Shown here: positions 44,644-52,974 of the stretch, piece by piece
How positions within the stretch are numbered: the stretch's first letter is position 1
Layout of the letters: each line of letters starts with the position of its first letter
Assembly (NCBI RefSeq): GCF_000374865.1
Contig: NZ_KB895454.1
Location: forward strand, 1-64,000
Direction: 5' to 3'
DNA length: 64,000 nucleotides
Source of the DNA: Arthrobacter sp. 135MFCol5.1
GTDB lineage: Bacteria; Actinomycetota; Actinomycetes; Actinomycetales; Micrococcaceae
Position numbers and translations under genes: made by a program
Notes under the pieces: model-generated
Database searches by the model: none
The model's input: only the letters and a program-made list of their open reading frames with translations
What the model was told of the DNA's origin: nothing

Positions 44644-47600
44644 GCCTTGATTCCTTCCTGGCCGGTGTGCTCATCGATGCCTGCCCGCTGACGGTATTCC
44701 GCCACCAGGGATGGCAAGGCCGGCCCTTGCGGCCTCCGCCCGGGACGGATGTCCACTGTCAATGCCTTGACCTCCTGGATGTGGACGTTCGGGTCCATGG
44801 CGATGGAGGAGAGCTCGTTCATCGCATCGCCGCGGCTGAGCCCGTTGGGGCCCCAGTGGTAGGGCATCCCGATCTGGTGCACGGTGCGGCCCTGCACGGT
44901 GAGCGGTTTCATCCGGCCGGTCACCAGGACCCTGGCCTCGATGGCTCCGCGGGCCGAGACCAGGGTGGCCCAGCCGTTGTTGGTGAGTCCCCGCTCGGCC
45001 GCCAGTTCCGGTGACACTTCGCAGAACGACTCCGGCTGCAGCTCGGCAAGGTAGGGCAGCCAACGGGTCATGGCCCCCGCGGTGAAGTGTTCCGTGAGCC
45101 GGTAGGTGGTCAGCACGAACGGGTAAACCTCCGCCCCCGGTTCCCGGCCACTGGGTTGGTACCGGTTGCCGTCATGTTTGAGGAGCTTCCGGACCGGGTT
45201 CCGGTTCTGCCCGTAGAGTGCATTGTCGAAGGGGGATTCCTGCGGCTCATAGTGTGTGGGGAGCGGCCCGTCGGTCAGGCCGGCGGGAGTGAAGAGCCAG
45301 CCTTTTCCGTCGGACTGCATGATGAACGGGTCGATGCCGGAGAGGGCGTCGGTGCCCGTGGCGTCCTCGGCGGGACGGTAGGACGGTGGTTTGGCGGGCT
45401 CGCAGTCGGGGACGTCGTCGCCGGTCCATGTCCCGGCGTCCGCGTCCCACCAGATGAGCTTTTTCCGCTCGCTCCACGGCCGTCCCTCCGGATCGGCGGA
45501 GGCCCGGTTGTACAGTTCCCTCCGGTTGGCCGGCCATGCCCAGCCCCACTCGCGGCTGGAAATATCCTGCTCGGTGTGGGGTTTCCGCCGGGCCGCCTGG
45601 TTGACGCCGTCGGCGCGGCAGCCGCAGTAGATCCAGCAGCCGCATGAGGTGGAGCCGTCGTCCTTGAGCTGGGTGTAGGCGGAGAGCGGGTTGCCGTCGG
45701 GGCCGCGGCCGTTGATCTCGGCGAAAACGGCGTCTGCGTCCGGTTCATCCTGGGTGCCGATGGTGGGGTAGTCCCACGTCAGGTCCAGGATGGGACGGTC
45801 GACGTCGTCGCGCGAGTCCGCGAGCAGCTTCCGGATGCGGTTGCCAAGGTGCCAGATGAACCAGAGGTCGCTGCGGCGCTCGGCGCCAGGCTCCACGGCC
45901 TGCTCGCGCCACTGGACAAGGCGGTTGGTGTTGGTGAAGCTGCCGGCCTTTTCCGTGTGGGCTGCGGCCGGAAAGAAGAAGACTTCCGTGCCGATGTCCT
46001 CCGTGCGCATCTGGCCGGTGGCGATTTCCGGGCCGTCCTTCCACCAGGTGGCGCTTTCGATCAGGGAGAAATCGCGGACCACGAGCCAGTCGAGGTTGGC
46101 CATCCCGGCACGTTGCAGGTGGGTGTTGGCGGATCCGACGGCGGGGTTCTCGCCCATGAGGAAGTAGCCCTTGCAGATTCCTTCCAGCTGCGCCATGACG
46201 GTGTCATAGGTGCTGTGGCTGCCGGTGATCCGGGGAAGGTAGTCGAAGCAGTAGTCGTTGCTTGCCGTGGCGGCGTCCCCCCACCAGGCCTTGAGCAGGC
46301 TCACGGTGTAGGCGGACATGTTGGCCCAGAAGCCCTGCTTGGCGGAGTCCGCCCCGACGTAGCCGGCCAAGTCCAGGTGCTGCTTGGCGTGCGGCATGGG
46401 CAGGTAGCCGGGCAGCAGGTCGAAGAGGGTGGGGATGTCGCTGGAGCCCTGGATGCTGGCATGTCCGCGGAGGGCCATTATCCCGCCACCGGGCCGGCCG
46501 ATGTTGCCCAGCAGGAGCTGCAAAACCGATGCGGCCCGGATGTACTGCGTCCCTGTGGTGTGCTGCGTCCAGCCCACGGCGTAGGCGAAGGCCGTGGTCC
46601 GGTCCCGGCCCGAGTTGCTGGTGAGCGCTTCGGCCACCTCCTCAAACAAGGCCTGCGGTACCCCGCACACCTCTTCCACCATCTCCGGGGTGTACCGCGA
46701 GTAGTGCCGGCGCAGGACCTGGAACACGCAGCGCGGATCCTGCAAGGTCTCGTCGCGGTGCCACTTCCCGGCCACGCCGGGCCCGCCGGAACCATGGGAC
46801 TGGGCGTGCGAGGATTCACCCAGCCTGCTGCCTTCCTGCTCGTCCGCGTCCCGTTCACCGGAGGACGCAGCCGCGAAGCCTCCCTCGTACTGCCAGCTTT
46901 CGGTTTCATAGGAGGAATCGTCCCGGTTGAATCCGGAGAAGAGGCCGTCGAGGTCTTCGGTATCGCGAAAATCCTTGCCGAGGATGGTAGCGGCGTTGGT
47001 GTAGTTGACGACGTAGTCGTGGAAGTACGCATCGTGGCCAATGACCCAGTTGACCAGGCCGCCCAGGAAGGCGATGTCCGTCCCGGCGCGGATTGGAACA
47101 AACGTATCGGCCATGGCGCTGGTGCGGGAGAACCGGGGATCCACGTGGATGATTTTTGCCCCGCGTTCCTTCGCTTCCAGGACCCATTGGAATCCGACGG
47201 GGTGTGCTTCGGCGAAGTTTGATCCCTGGATCAGGATGCAGTCGGCGCGTTGGAGGTCCTGGAGATAGGTGGTGGAGCCGCCCCGGCCGAAGCTCGTGCC
47301 AAGGCCGGCCACCGTGGAGCTGTGGCAGACCCGCGCCTGGTTCTCCACCTGGACGATCCCCAGGGAGGTGAACAGCTTCTTGATCAGGTAGTTTTCTTCG
47401 TTGTCCAGGGTGGCGCCGCCCAAGCTGGCGATTCCCATGCTGCGGCGGGTGCGGAGGCCCCCGGATTCCCATTCCCAGGTCTTCCGGCGGGTGTCCACCA
47501 CGCGTTGGGCCACCATGTCCATGGCTGTTTCAAGGTCGAGCCGCTCCCAGTCAGTACCGTGGGGCCGGCGGTAGAGAACGTACTTTTCGCGGGAGTCACC

Positions 47601-47882
47601 GGTGGTCAGCTGCAGCGAGGCCGAGCCTTTGGGGCACAACCGTCCCCGGCTGATCGGGGAGTCCGGGTCGCCCTCGATCTGGATGACCGTCCCGTCTTTG
47701 ACGTAGACCCGTTGGGCGCATCCCACAGCGCAGTAGGGGCACACCGAAGGGACCACGTGGTCTGCGGTGGCGGTCCGGGGCGTGAGGTTTTCGGTGGCGG
47801 GTGACTTCACGGCATGATGCCTGCCCGTGGGATCGTTCTCGAGCAGTTGGCGCAGCACTGGCCATTGCAGCGGATTCACCAT
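44640..47882 (-). CDS. Formate dehydrogenase catalytic subunit (molybdopterin, Cys-type)
   Basis: A 1080-residue Mo/W-bis-MGD enzyme that oxidises formate to CO2. A 4Fe-4S cluster is bound by Cys48, 51, 55 and 83 (VCPYCAVGCAQRV, RGRLCPKG). The active-site segment NQARVCHSSTVAGLGTSFGR has Cys186 where many homologues have selenocysteine. Residues ~375-425 are a hydrophilic Ser/Glu/Gly-rich insert. No twin-arginine signal precedes the cluster, so the enzyme appears cytoplasmic-facing. ATG 47882 follows AAAGGGG. First gene of a three-gene operon. Confidence 0.93.
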   Translation of the reverse strand: MVNPLQWPVLRQLLENDPTGRHHAVKSPATENLTPRTATADHVVPSVCPYCAVGCAQRVYVKDGTVIQIEGDPDSPISRGRLCPKGSASLQLTTGDSREKYVLYRRPHGTDWERLDLETAMDMVAQRVVDTRRKTWEWESGGLRTRRSMGIASLGGATLDNEENYLIKKLFTSLGIVQVENQARVCHSSTVAGLGTSFGRGGSTTYLQDLQRADCILIQGSNFAEAHPVGFQWVLEAKERGAKIIHVDPRFSRTSAMADTFVPIRAGTDIAFLGGLVNWVIGHDAYFHDYVVNYTNAATILGKDFRDTEDLDGLFSGFNRDDSSYETESWQYEGGFAAASSGERDADEQEGSRLGESSHAQSHGSGGPGVAGKWHRDETLQDPRCVFQVLRRHYSRYTPEMVEEVCGVPQALFEEVAEALTSNSGRDRTTAFAYAVGWTQHTTGTQYIRAASVLQLLLGNIGRPGGGIMALRGHASIQGSSDIPTLFDLLPGYLPMPHAKQHLDLAGYVGADSAKQGFWANMSAYTVSLLKAWWGDAATASNDYCFDYLPRITGSHSTYDTVMAQLEGICKGYFLMGENPAVGSANTHLQRAGMANLDWLVVRDFSLIESATWWKDGPEIATGQMRTEDIGTEVFFFPAAAHTEKAGSFTNTNRLVQWREQAVEPGAERRSDLWFIWHLGNRIRKLLADSRDDVDRPILDLTWDYPTIGTQDEPDADAVFAEINGRGPDGNPLSAYTQLKDDGSTSCGCWIYCGCRADGVNQAARRKPHTEQDISSREWGWAWPANRRELYNRASADPEGRPWSERKKLIWWDADAGTWTGDDVPDCEPAKPPSYRPAEDATGTDALSGIDPFIMQSDGKGWLFTPAGLTDGPLPTHYEPQESPFDNALYGQNRNPVRKLLKHDGNRYQPSGREPGAEVYPFVLTTYRLTEHFTAGAMTRWLPYLAELQPESFCEVSPELAAERGLTNNGWATLVSARGAIEARVLVTGRMKPLTVQGRTVHQIGMPYHWGPNGLSRGDAMNELSSIAMDPNVHIQEVKALTVDIRPGRRPQGPALPSLVAEYRQRAGIDEHTGQEGIKA

Positions 47883-47927
47883 GGGGCACCCCTTTGGTCG
47901 TCGAATCGACATGCCTGTGGCACGGGT

Positions 47928-47968
47928 CACATGCATGTGGGGAAAATGCTAACAGGGGCTTAGCATTT
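47928..47968. promoter_or_regulatory. Candidate operators upstream of the formate dehydrogenase operon
   Basis: AAATGCTAA (47944-47952), 7 bases, TTAGCATTT (47960-47968) is a perfect inverted repeat 62 bp upstream of the catalytic-subunit start. Immediately beside it CACATGCATGTG (47928-47939) is a perfect 12-bp palindrome. Both stand out in GC-rich DNA. The binding protein is unknown. Confidence 0.5.
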
Positions 47969-48127
47969 CTGCACCGGCTTGTGGAAGCGGACTCAACCGG
48001 TGGGTGGTGACCACATGTCCGAGGACTGCCCTCCGAAAAGTTGCGACATCGGATTGCCGCGGGTGCCCGGACATTGCGCCCGCGAATGAGTGTAGGCACG
48101 CACCATCGTCGGTGCGATACTGCGTTC

Positions 48128-48361
48128 ATGAAGATATCCGCCTGGTGGCCGCTGGTAGGCGACGAAACACGCACGTGGCTCATTGAGCACAACGGCGAGC
48201 CCTTGCCGGCCCTTGTCATCACGGACATCATGGCCGTCACCGGCGGCTCGACCGATCCTGAATGGTGGGCTGGAGAATCAGCTGACGGTCCCCAACTTAC
48301 TGATGGGGCCGTGGATTGGATCGAAGCTGTCGCCAACGGCGAAGAGCCCACGACAGGCTGA
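48128..48361 (+). CDS. Small hypothetical protein, probably leaderless
   Basis: A 77-residue acidic soluble protein (MKISAWWPLVGDETRTWLIE, DPEWWAGESADGP). No family recognised beyond a likeness to short uncharacterised actinobacterial proteins. The ATG has no ribosome site, but GATACT lies about 9 bp upstream, the spacing expected of a -10 box for a leaderless transcript starting at the ATG. Confidence 0.65.
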   Translation: MKISAWWPLVGDETRTWLIEHNGEPLPALVITDIMAVTGGSTDPEWWAGESADGPQLTDGAVDWIEAVANGEEPTTG

Positions 48362-48440
48362 ATCCAGAGTTGGGCAGCCGCCGCGCGGTGAAGGCGTTGG
48401 CGGTGCTGTTGTCCCCGGAAGTTCCAGGGGTGAGTTCAGG

Positions 48441-49370
48441 TCACGGCTCCATCATGATGTCTCCAGGGAAGGGCTGGGGCTGAAAAGGTGCGGCGGTGTC
48501 GGCTCCTGGCCGCGCAGGCCAGTGGCGCCGGAACCACCGCACCGCCGATCCGAGTGCCTCGTCCAGTGGCGGTGCGTCGGGGTGCCACGACTTCTCCCAC
48601 TCCAGGCAGACGGGACCGGCGTAGCCGGCGTCCCGGAGCAGCCCGGCAAAGGCATCGACCGGGAGGGTGCCTGTGCCGACAAAGGCCGGGGTCCGGCTGG
48701 CGGGCAACCGGGCGTCCTTGACCTGGACGCTGCCCGCTCCGCCGGTGAGCCAGGGCTGCAGGGCCCGCCACGTTTCGCCGAGGGTCTCGCCCACCCGCCA
48801 CGGATGCATGAGGTCCCAGACGGCGCCTGCGGGCCCATCCACCATGTCCAGGATGGCGGCGATGTCGCTGCCGCGGGGGTGTGAATCGTGCGTTTCAAGC
48901 GCCGGGTACGTTCCCAGATCCCGGGCCAAGCGTGCGACGGCTGTGAGCCGTCCGGCTGCCAGGGCGTTGGCTTCCTGACTGGCTTGGATGGTTTCGGGAA
49001 CCCTGTCGTATCCGCAGGGGTGGACGGGGGCTCCCGGGAATACCCTGACGGCCGGCGCGCCGAGATCATGGGCCAGGATCAGCGCCGCTTCGAGCGCCCC
49101 CACCACCAGTTCATCGGCAACCGGTTCCGCGACCCTGATGTAGCTGGCCACCCCGGTGACGGCCAGGCCTGAATCTTCGATCCGGGACCGGAGTTCGGAG
49201 CGTTCGCGCCGGGTCATGGCCGGGGCGGCGATCTGGCCGGGGCCAAGCCGCAGCTCCACTCCCCGTGCACCGTGCGCCACCAACCAGGACAGGACCGTGT
49301 CCAGGCTTTCGCCAGGCGCCCCCAGTGTTGACACCGTCAGTGTTGGTTCGAGCTCCGCTCGGTGGTGCAT
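48441..49370 (-). CDS. Sugar phosphate isomerase/epimerase-like TIM-barrel protein
   Basis: A 309-residue protein of the xylose-isomerase-like TIM-barrel superfamily. Metal/substrate positions are visible: HGARGVELRL near the N-terminus, PALETHDSHPRGSDIAAIL (Glu and His), GAVWDLMHPWRVGE (Asp, His), VQVKDARLPAS, and PVCLEWEKSWHPDAP (final Glu). These enzymes isomerise or epimerise keto-sugars, inosoles or hydroxypyruvate. It lies 129 bp downstream of the BNR-4 protein gene on the same strand and may process its product. Confidence 0.85.
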   Translation of the reverse strand: MHHRAELEPTLTVSTLGAPGESLDTVLSWLVAHGARGVELRLGPGQIAAPAMTRRERSELRSRIEDSGLAVTGVASYIRVAEPVADELVVGALEAALILAHDLGAPAVRVFPGAPVHPCGYDRVPETIQASQEANALAAGRLTAVARLARDLGTYPALETHDSHPRGSDIAAILDMVDGPAGAVWDLMHPWRVGETLGETWRALQPWLTGGAGSVQVKDARLPASRTPAFVGTGTLPVDAFAGLLRDAGYAGPVCLEWEKSWHPDAPPLDEALGSAVRWFRRHWPARPGADTAAPFQPQPFPGDIMMEP

Positions 49371-49499
49371 TCGTCGTCCTGGCCGTTCGCAGTCGGTAAT
49401 AACGTTTCAACACTGGCGCACGGGGTGCGGCGGGGTCAACGGCCGGCGCCGGTTCGATCACACTCGGTCACCGGGCCCGGGTGGTCGGGGCGCCCGGCA

Positions 49500-50792
49500 T
49501 CAATGCAGGACCACCACGTCTGTCGCATAGTCCTGGGACGAGGTCATGCTGCCGCGGAACCAGCAGACAGCGTGGGTGGAGGGATCCCCGGGCGGCACCA
49601 TGGGCCGGAGATTATCCACTGCGGAGCCTTCTGTGACCGCTTCCCAGCCAAAGGTGGCACCGCCGTCCCGCGTCCTGCCCCGGTAGATCTCGTAGTGGCC
49701 GGTGGCCTGCCTGGTCCGCGGGTCGATGGGAGTGGAGATGTACACCTGGTTGAGGTCATGCGGGTCCACCGCGCCCAGGCCCGTATAGTCCTGCTCGTGC
49801 GGCAGCAGGGCCGGTCCGGCGGCCGCCAGCGGGTGCAGGTTCCACTGCCTCCCGTCGAACCGGGCGTACAGCAGCCGGTGATCATCGACGTCGAGCGGCT
49901 GCTCCCGCTGCAGCGGGCCGTTGACGTCGTTGGCGCGGCAGCTGACGATGGCGGCCAGGTCCTGCCCCTGGCGGCGCAGGTCCACGGTCCAGCCGTGGGT
50001 AAGGATGTCGCCGTCAATGTCCGTTCCCGCCGCGAACACTGTGGTCAGTGCAGCCTGGTTGATCCCCGGCGAGCCGATCAGCGGCTTGCTGACCACCTGG
50101 CCCCGGGCGTCGTGCAGGGCGTCGTCGCGGATGTAGCCGTGGTAGATGCTGTTGTTGAAGTCCCGCGGGTGGTGGTCGGTGGTGATGAGGTCAATGCGGT
50201 CCGTCCCGTTTCCGCAGTATCGGGTGTAGCCGTTGACGTAGCCGATCTTGGGGCGGGTGAAGAGTTTTCCGCCGAATCGCCATGTGGTGCCGTCATCTCC
50301 TGACACCAGAAGGCTGGGGTCGTCGTTGATGGCACGGACAAAGTTGTACACCCGGGACTCGGCAGCGAGCCGGTGCAGGTTCGAGTAGGTCGCGCCGCGG
50401 CCGCCGGCCAGCTCCGTCCAGTCGAAGTGTTCCTCCGGGCCCCATTCGGAGGCGTCATGTGGCCGGGTGGAGATCCGCCAGCGGGAGTAGTTGTCCGTTT
50501 TGTGTTTGGCATACATCGCCAGGTAGCGGCCATCGGGCCTGATCAGGAGCGCCGGGGCGTTGTGGTCGTCCGGCTCCAGCCTTGTGTGGACAACGTGGAC
50601 CTGGCTGTCACCGGTAGCAAGGTCAAGTACGGCAACCTCGATGTTTCCGCCCCGCCTGTCGCCCCCGGCGCCCCCGGGGGCTGCCACGGAGCCCACCAGC
50701 AGCGTGTTGTTGGCCGGGTCCACCAGGGCGCGCTCGTCCTGGAACCAGCACCATGCGCCGTTGTCATTGATGGTGGTCTGCATGCCGGGCAT
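49500..50792 (-). CDS. BNR-4 repeat beta-propeller protein
   Basis: A 430-residue predicted seven-bladed propeller of the BNR_4 family. ATG 50792 follows AGGATTCCG; the longer open frame is upstream noise. NDNGAWCWFQDERALVDP is the characteristic N-terminal motif, followed by HNAPALLIRPDGRYLAMYA, TYSNLHRLAAESRVYNF, WRFGGKLFTRPKIGYVNGYT and HHPRDFNNSIYHGYI. Related propellers include polysaccharide lyases acting on rhamnose-uronate linkages; activity here is not proven. No signal peptide. Followed by a TIM-barrel isomerase gene. Confidence 0.82.
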   Translation of the reverse strand: MPGMQTTINDNGAWCWFQDERALVDPANNTLLVGSVAAPGGAGGDRRGGNIEVAVLDLATGDSQVHVVHTRLEPDDHNAPALLIRPDGRYLAMYAKHKTDNYSRWRISTRPHDASEWGPEEHFDWTELAGGRGATYSNLHRLAAESRVYNFVRAINDDPSLLVSGDDGTTWRFGGKLFTRPKIGYVNGYTRYCGNGTDRIDLITTDHHPRDFNNSIYHGYIRDDALHDARGQVVSKPLIGSPGINQAALTTVFAAGTDIDGDILTHGWTVDLRRQGQDLAAIVSCRANDVNGPLQREQPLDVDDHRLLYARFDGRQWNLHPLAAAGPALLPHEQDYTGLGAVDPHDLNQVYISTPIDPRTRQATGHYEIYRGRTRDGGATFGWEAVTEGSAVDNLRPMVPPGDPSTHAVCWFRGSMTSSQDYATDVVVLH

Positions 50793-51057
50793 CGGAATCC
50801 TGCTCTCGTTGTGGGGTGGGTTCCACCCGTGGGTGCGCCGCCTGGCGTCGGCCACGGAGCCGTCATGGGCTGTGTGGTTGGACCATATGGAAGTATCGGC
50901 GCGCCCGGATGCGGTGGTCAAGGGTGTGGCCAAAACCGGTCGGATTCGAACGTTCAGGCAGCCCCGACTTATCCGGACACAATGCTTGAAGCTTGAACTA
51001 ATGCGGGATACCCTTACTTTAATCTTCAACCATTTATGATGATCGCCGAGGCCCGCA

Positions 51058-52914
51058 ATGACAGCAATTGCCCATTCCGCACCGCATTCGTCCGCCCTGC
51101 CCGCGGCCACCGTCCGCAGCCAGGTCAGCGTCCCGCTCCGGTTCGTCGACGGCTACGCCACCACCGCCGTCGTCATGACGTTCCATGGCTTGGTGGACGG
51201 CCGCGAACACCTGCTGCTGGCCCTGGGTAACTGGGAGCAGGCCCTCCTCGGCGGCGCAACGGCGCCCCTGGTCCGGCTGCACAGCGAATGCATGACAGGG
51301 GACGTCTTTGGCAGCGAGCGCTGCGACTGCGGACCGCAGCTCCGGGAAGCCGTGGAACGCATTGCTGCCGCCGGAGGCTTCCTGCTCTACCTCCGCCAGG
51401 AAGGCCGCGGCATTGGCCTTTACCCCAAACTCGACGCGTACGCCCTGCAGGACCAGGGCCTTGACACCTATGACGCCAACCTTGCCCTCGGCCATAGCGA
51501 GGATGAACGCGACTATACGGCGGCAGCCCAGATGCTCCATGCCCTGGGCGCCACGTCGGTGAGGCTGTTGAGCAACAATCCCGACAAAGCTTCGCAGCTG
51601 GCCGCACTCGGCATCGCCACCGCCGAAAAGATCCCCACCGGTGTCCACCTCTCCGAGGCCAACTCCCGCTACCTCGCCGCCAAGCGGGACCGGACCGGAC
51701 ATACGCTGGAGCTCGGCCAGGCCGCCGTCGTCCGCGCCGCCCCGGAAGGCTCGGGCCGCGCCCCCGGTCACGCGGACATGCTGGGCCGCGTGGAAGCCCT
51801 GATCCCCGCCCTGCGCGCCAGGGCGGAGGAGGCCGAGCAGCTGCGCCGGCTCCCGGAGGGGACGATGCGGGACCTGGGGGCCGCCGGCATCTTCCGTCTC
51901 CTGGCGCCCGCGGGTGTCGGCGGGTATGGCCTGGGCGCACAGACGTACGGGGAAGCCATCAGGGGCCTCGCACGGGGTTGCGCCTCCACGGCCTGGACCG
52001 CCGGGCACCTGGCGGAGCACGCCTGGATGCTGGCACGCTGGCCCCGGAAGGTGCAGGACGACGTTTTTTCCGGCGGCGTGATGCCGCTCGCCGCCGCAAC
52101 CAGTGCCCCGGTTGGTTCGGCGCGGAAGGTGCCGGGCGGATATGCGGTTTCGGGCCACTGGAGCTTCGCCTCGGGCATCATGCACTCGCAATGGGCCCTG
52201 TTGGCGGTGCAGCACGACGGCATCCGGTTGCAGGCGCTGGTTCCGCTCACCGACCTGGAACTGGTGGACGCGTGGCATACGGACGGGCTCAGGGGAACCG
52301 GCAGCAACGACCTCCGCGCGGACTCGCTCTTCGTTCCGGCGGACCGGGTCATGGACTGGGCCGTGCTCAGCGGCCCCGACAATCCCGGCGCAGAGCTCCA
52401 CTCCGAACCACTGATCTCTGCGCCGATGTCCACCTTGCTCAACCTGGTGGCCCCGGCGGCGGCACTTGGCTCCGCAGAGTATGCCCTGGAGCTGTTCCGG
52501 GACCAGCTGCTGCGCCGGAACGAAAAGAACGGCACCATCACCCGGCAGGCAGACTATGTCCCGGCGCAAACCCGCTACGCCAAGGCGTCCGGGCTGGTGG
52601 CCACCGCCCAACTGCACTGGCAGGCGGCACTGTCCCTGCTGCCGGGGGACGGGCCGGCGGCCAGTGGGCCTGCCGCGCGGGAGCGGGCCTCGTTCCGGCT
52701 GTCGCTGGCCCTAAGCGCGGAAGCCGCCCAGAAGGCGGTCCGGCTAGCCGTCGCCGGATCGGGCGCCAGTGCCCACCGCCTGTCCCATCCGCTGCAGCGG
52801 ATCCAGCGCGACGTCGGCGTGCTCCTGAGCCACCCCACCCTGGGCCTCGACCCCATCCTGGAGCAGGCGGGCCGCGGCCTGCTGGGCATGGAATTCACCA
52901 TGCCGTCCTTCTAG
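51058..52914 (+). CDS. Fusion of GTP cyclohydrolase II and flavin-dependent monooxygenase/acyl-CoA dehydrogenase-fold domain
   Basis: A 618-residue fusion. Residues ~20-220 are a complete GTP cyclohydrolase II (RibA): zinc Cys78, 89 and 91 in HSECMTGDVFGSERCDCG, then LRQEGRGIGLYPKLDAYALQ, the catalytic DERDY (149-153) and LLSNNPDKA. Residues ~240-618 form an acyl-CoA-dehydrogenase-like domain of the two-component monooxygenase type (group D): LAPAGVGGYGLGAQTYGEAI, VSGHWSFASGIMHSQWALL and GLRGTGSNDLRADSLFVPAD. RibA would normally feed riboflavin synthesis; the second half would use reduced flavin and O2. A flavin reductase lies downstream at 54124. No stop or shift separates the parts. Confidence 0.92.
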   Translation: MTAIAHSAPHSSALPAATVRSQVSVPLRFVDGYATTAVVMTFHGLVDGREHLLLALGNWEQALLGGATAPLVRLHSECMTGDVFGSERCDCGPQLREAVERIAAAGGFLLYLRQEGRGIGLYPKLDAYALQDQGLDTYDANLALGHSEDERDYTAAAQMLHALGATSVRLLSNNPDKASQLAALGIATAEKIPTGVHLSEANSRYLAAKRDRTGHTLELGQAAVVRAAPEGSGRAPGHADMLGRVEALIPALRARAEEAEQLRRLPEGTMRDLGAAGIFRLLAPAGVGGYGLGAQTYGEAIRGLARGCASTAWTAGHLAEHAWMLARWPRKVQDDVFSGGVMPLAAATSAPVGSARKVPGGYAVSGHWSFASGIMHSQWALLAVQHDGIRLQALVPLTDLELVDAWHTDGLRGTGSNDLRADSLFVPADRVMDWAVLSGPDNPGAELHSEPLISAPMSTLLNLVAPAAALGSAEYALELFRDQLLRRNEKNGTITRQADYVPAQTRYAKASGLVATAQLHWQAALSLLPGDGPAASGPAARERASFRLSLALSAEAAQKAVRLAVAGSGASAHRLSHPLQRIQRDVGVLLSHPTLGLDPILEQAGRGLLGMEFTMPSF

Positions 52915-52974
52915 GCAGCGCGGCGTCGGTTGCCCGGTGCAGCCGCAGGCGGGAAATCCGTGTCAGGATCAGGT

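Noticed and set aside
47315-47335. Selenocysteine codon in the formate dehydrogenase active site
   Set aside because: The codon at position 186 is a Cys codon and the frame contains no internal TGA, so no SECIS element is needed.
50940-50975. GGATTCGAAC resembling a tRNA T-loop on the minus strand
   Set aside because: The flanking bases do not form a T-stem and no anticodon arm or acceptor stem can be drawn.
50793-51057. Possible FMN riboswitch upstream of the RibA fusion
   Set aside because: None of the conserved FMN-aptamer (RFN) segments can be found; the region shows only a loose TTGAAC...TACTTT promoter-like pair.
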